From the NCBI GenBank assembly GCA_014800105.1, contig JAAVGQ010000135.1, forward strand, positions 1 to 6,800: 6,800 bases of DNA, in the 5' to 3' direction. The DNA comes from Bacteroidales bacterium. GTDB lineage: Bacteria > Bacteroidota > Bacteroidia > Bacteroidales > Muribaculaceae. The stretch's first letter is position 1, and every line of letters starts with the position of its first letter. The translations under genes were made by a program, and so were the position numbers. Positions 6,754-6,800 of this stretch are shown piece by piece. The notes beneath the pieces are model-generated. The model made no database searches, was not told the origin of the DNA, and saw nothing but the letters and a program-made list of their open reading frames with translations.

Positions 6754-6800
6754 CTACTGCTTCAGTTGCAGACCGTGGCCTGTATCCTCAATATCGAAGA
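6754..6800 (-). CDS. 3' end of a convergent gene, unidentified
   Basis: Reading the minus strand from the window edge, one frame encodes FDIEDTGHGLQLKQ and stops with TAG (CTA at 6754-6756 on the plus strand). The other two minus frames stop sooner in this stretch. The short peptide looks protein-like in composition, and the strong hairpin at 6677-6714 is well placed to separate convergent transcripts. Only 14 residues are visible, so no family can be named. The call rests on the open frame, composition and context. Confidence 0.4.
   Translation of the reverse strand, partial: FDIEDTGHGLQLKQ

Noticed and set aside
6692..6800. Plus-strand open frame running through the hairpin to the window edge
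   Set aside because: It has no ATG start after the hairpin, reads through the terminator stem and gives a Cys-, Trp- and Lys-rich product; the minus-strand frame is more protein-like.

Overview
The window looks like a chromosomal segment from a member of the Bacteroidales, probably a Muribaculaceae-type gut commensal. The order lepB then WbqC is a typical Bacteroidetes arrangement. The signal peptidase is of the long Bacteroidetes type, and glycoside hydrolase families 97 and 76 are abundant in that phylum. No start codon is preceded by a clear purine-rich Shine-Dalgarno sequence. The genus is inferred from these features, not proven.

Layout. Positions 1-41 carry the last 12 codons of an upstream gene that cannot be identified from so little sequence (dapB is possible from context). 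Positions 62-2170 hold a tight two-gene unit: a 481-residue signal peptidase I (lepB) and, 15 bases later, a WbqC-family protein. An 85-base intergenic region (2171-2255) follows, with a perfect 8+1+8 palindrome overlapping a candidate promoter. Next comes a single-chain iron-sulfur L-serine ammonia-lyase (sdaA-like, 2256-3452). Thirty bases after it is a secreted GH97 enzyme (3483-5450) with residues of the retaining, alpha-galactosidase-like branch. Only four bases after that is a GH76 alpha-1,6-mannanase-like putative lipoprotein (5455-6639). A strong 13-bp hairpin at 6677-6714 ends the run, and the 3' end of a convergent, unidentified gene lies at 6754-6800 on the minus strand.

How the parts may work together. 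The lepB-WbqC unit is housekeeping envelope biology: LepB processes exported precursors, which would include the GH97 signal peptide seen here. The GH97-GH76 pair is nearly contiguous and so probably co-translated. An alpha-galactosidase-like exo-enzyme beside an alpha-1,6-mannan endo-enzyme suggests attack on an alpha-galactosyl-decorated alpha-mannan such as some fungal wall galactomannans. This is a hypothesis, and no SusC/SusD pair or regulator is visible in the window. The serine deaminase could share the transcript, since no terminator is seen between it and the hydrolases.

No RNA gene, mobile element, CRISPR array or clearly undescribed system was found. The best leads are the serine deaminase that lacks the usual C-terminal cysteine but has an extra cysteine by its cluster ligands, the GH97-GH76 pairing, and the palindrome-promoter overlap.
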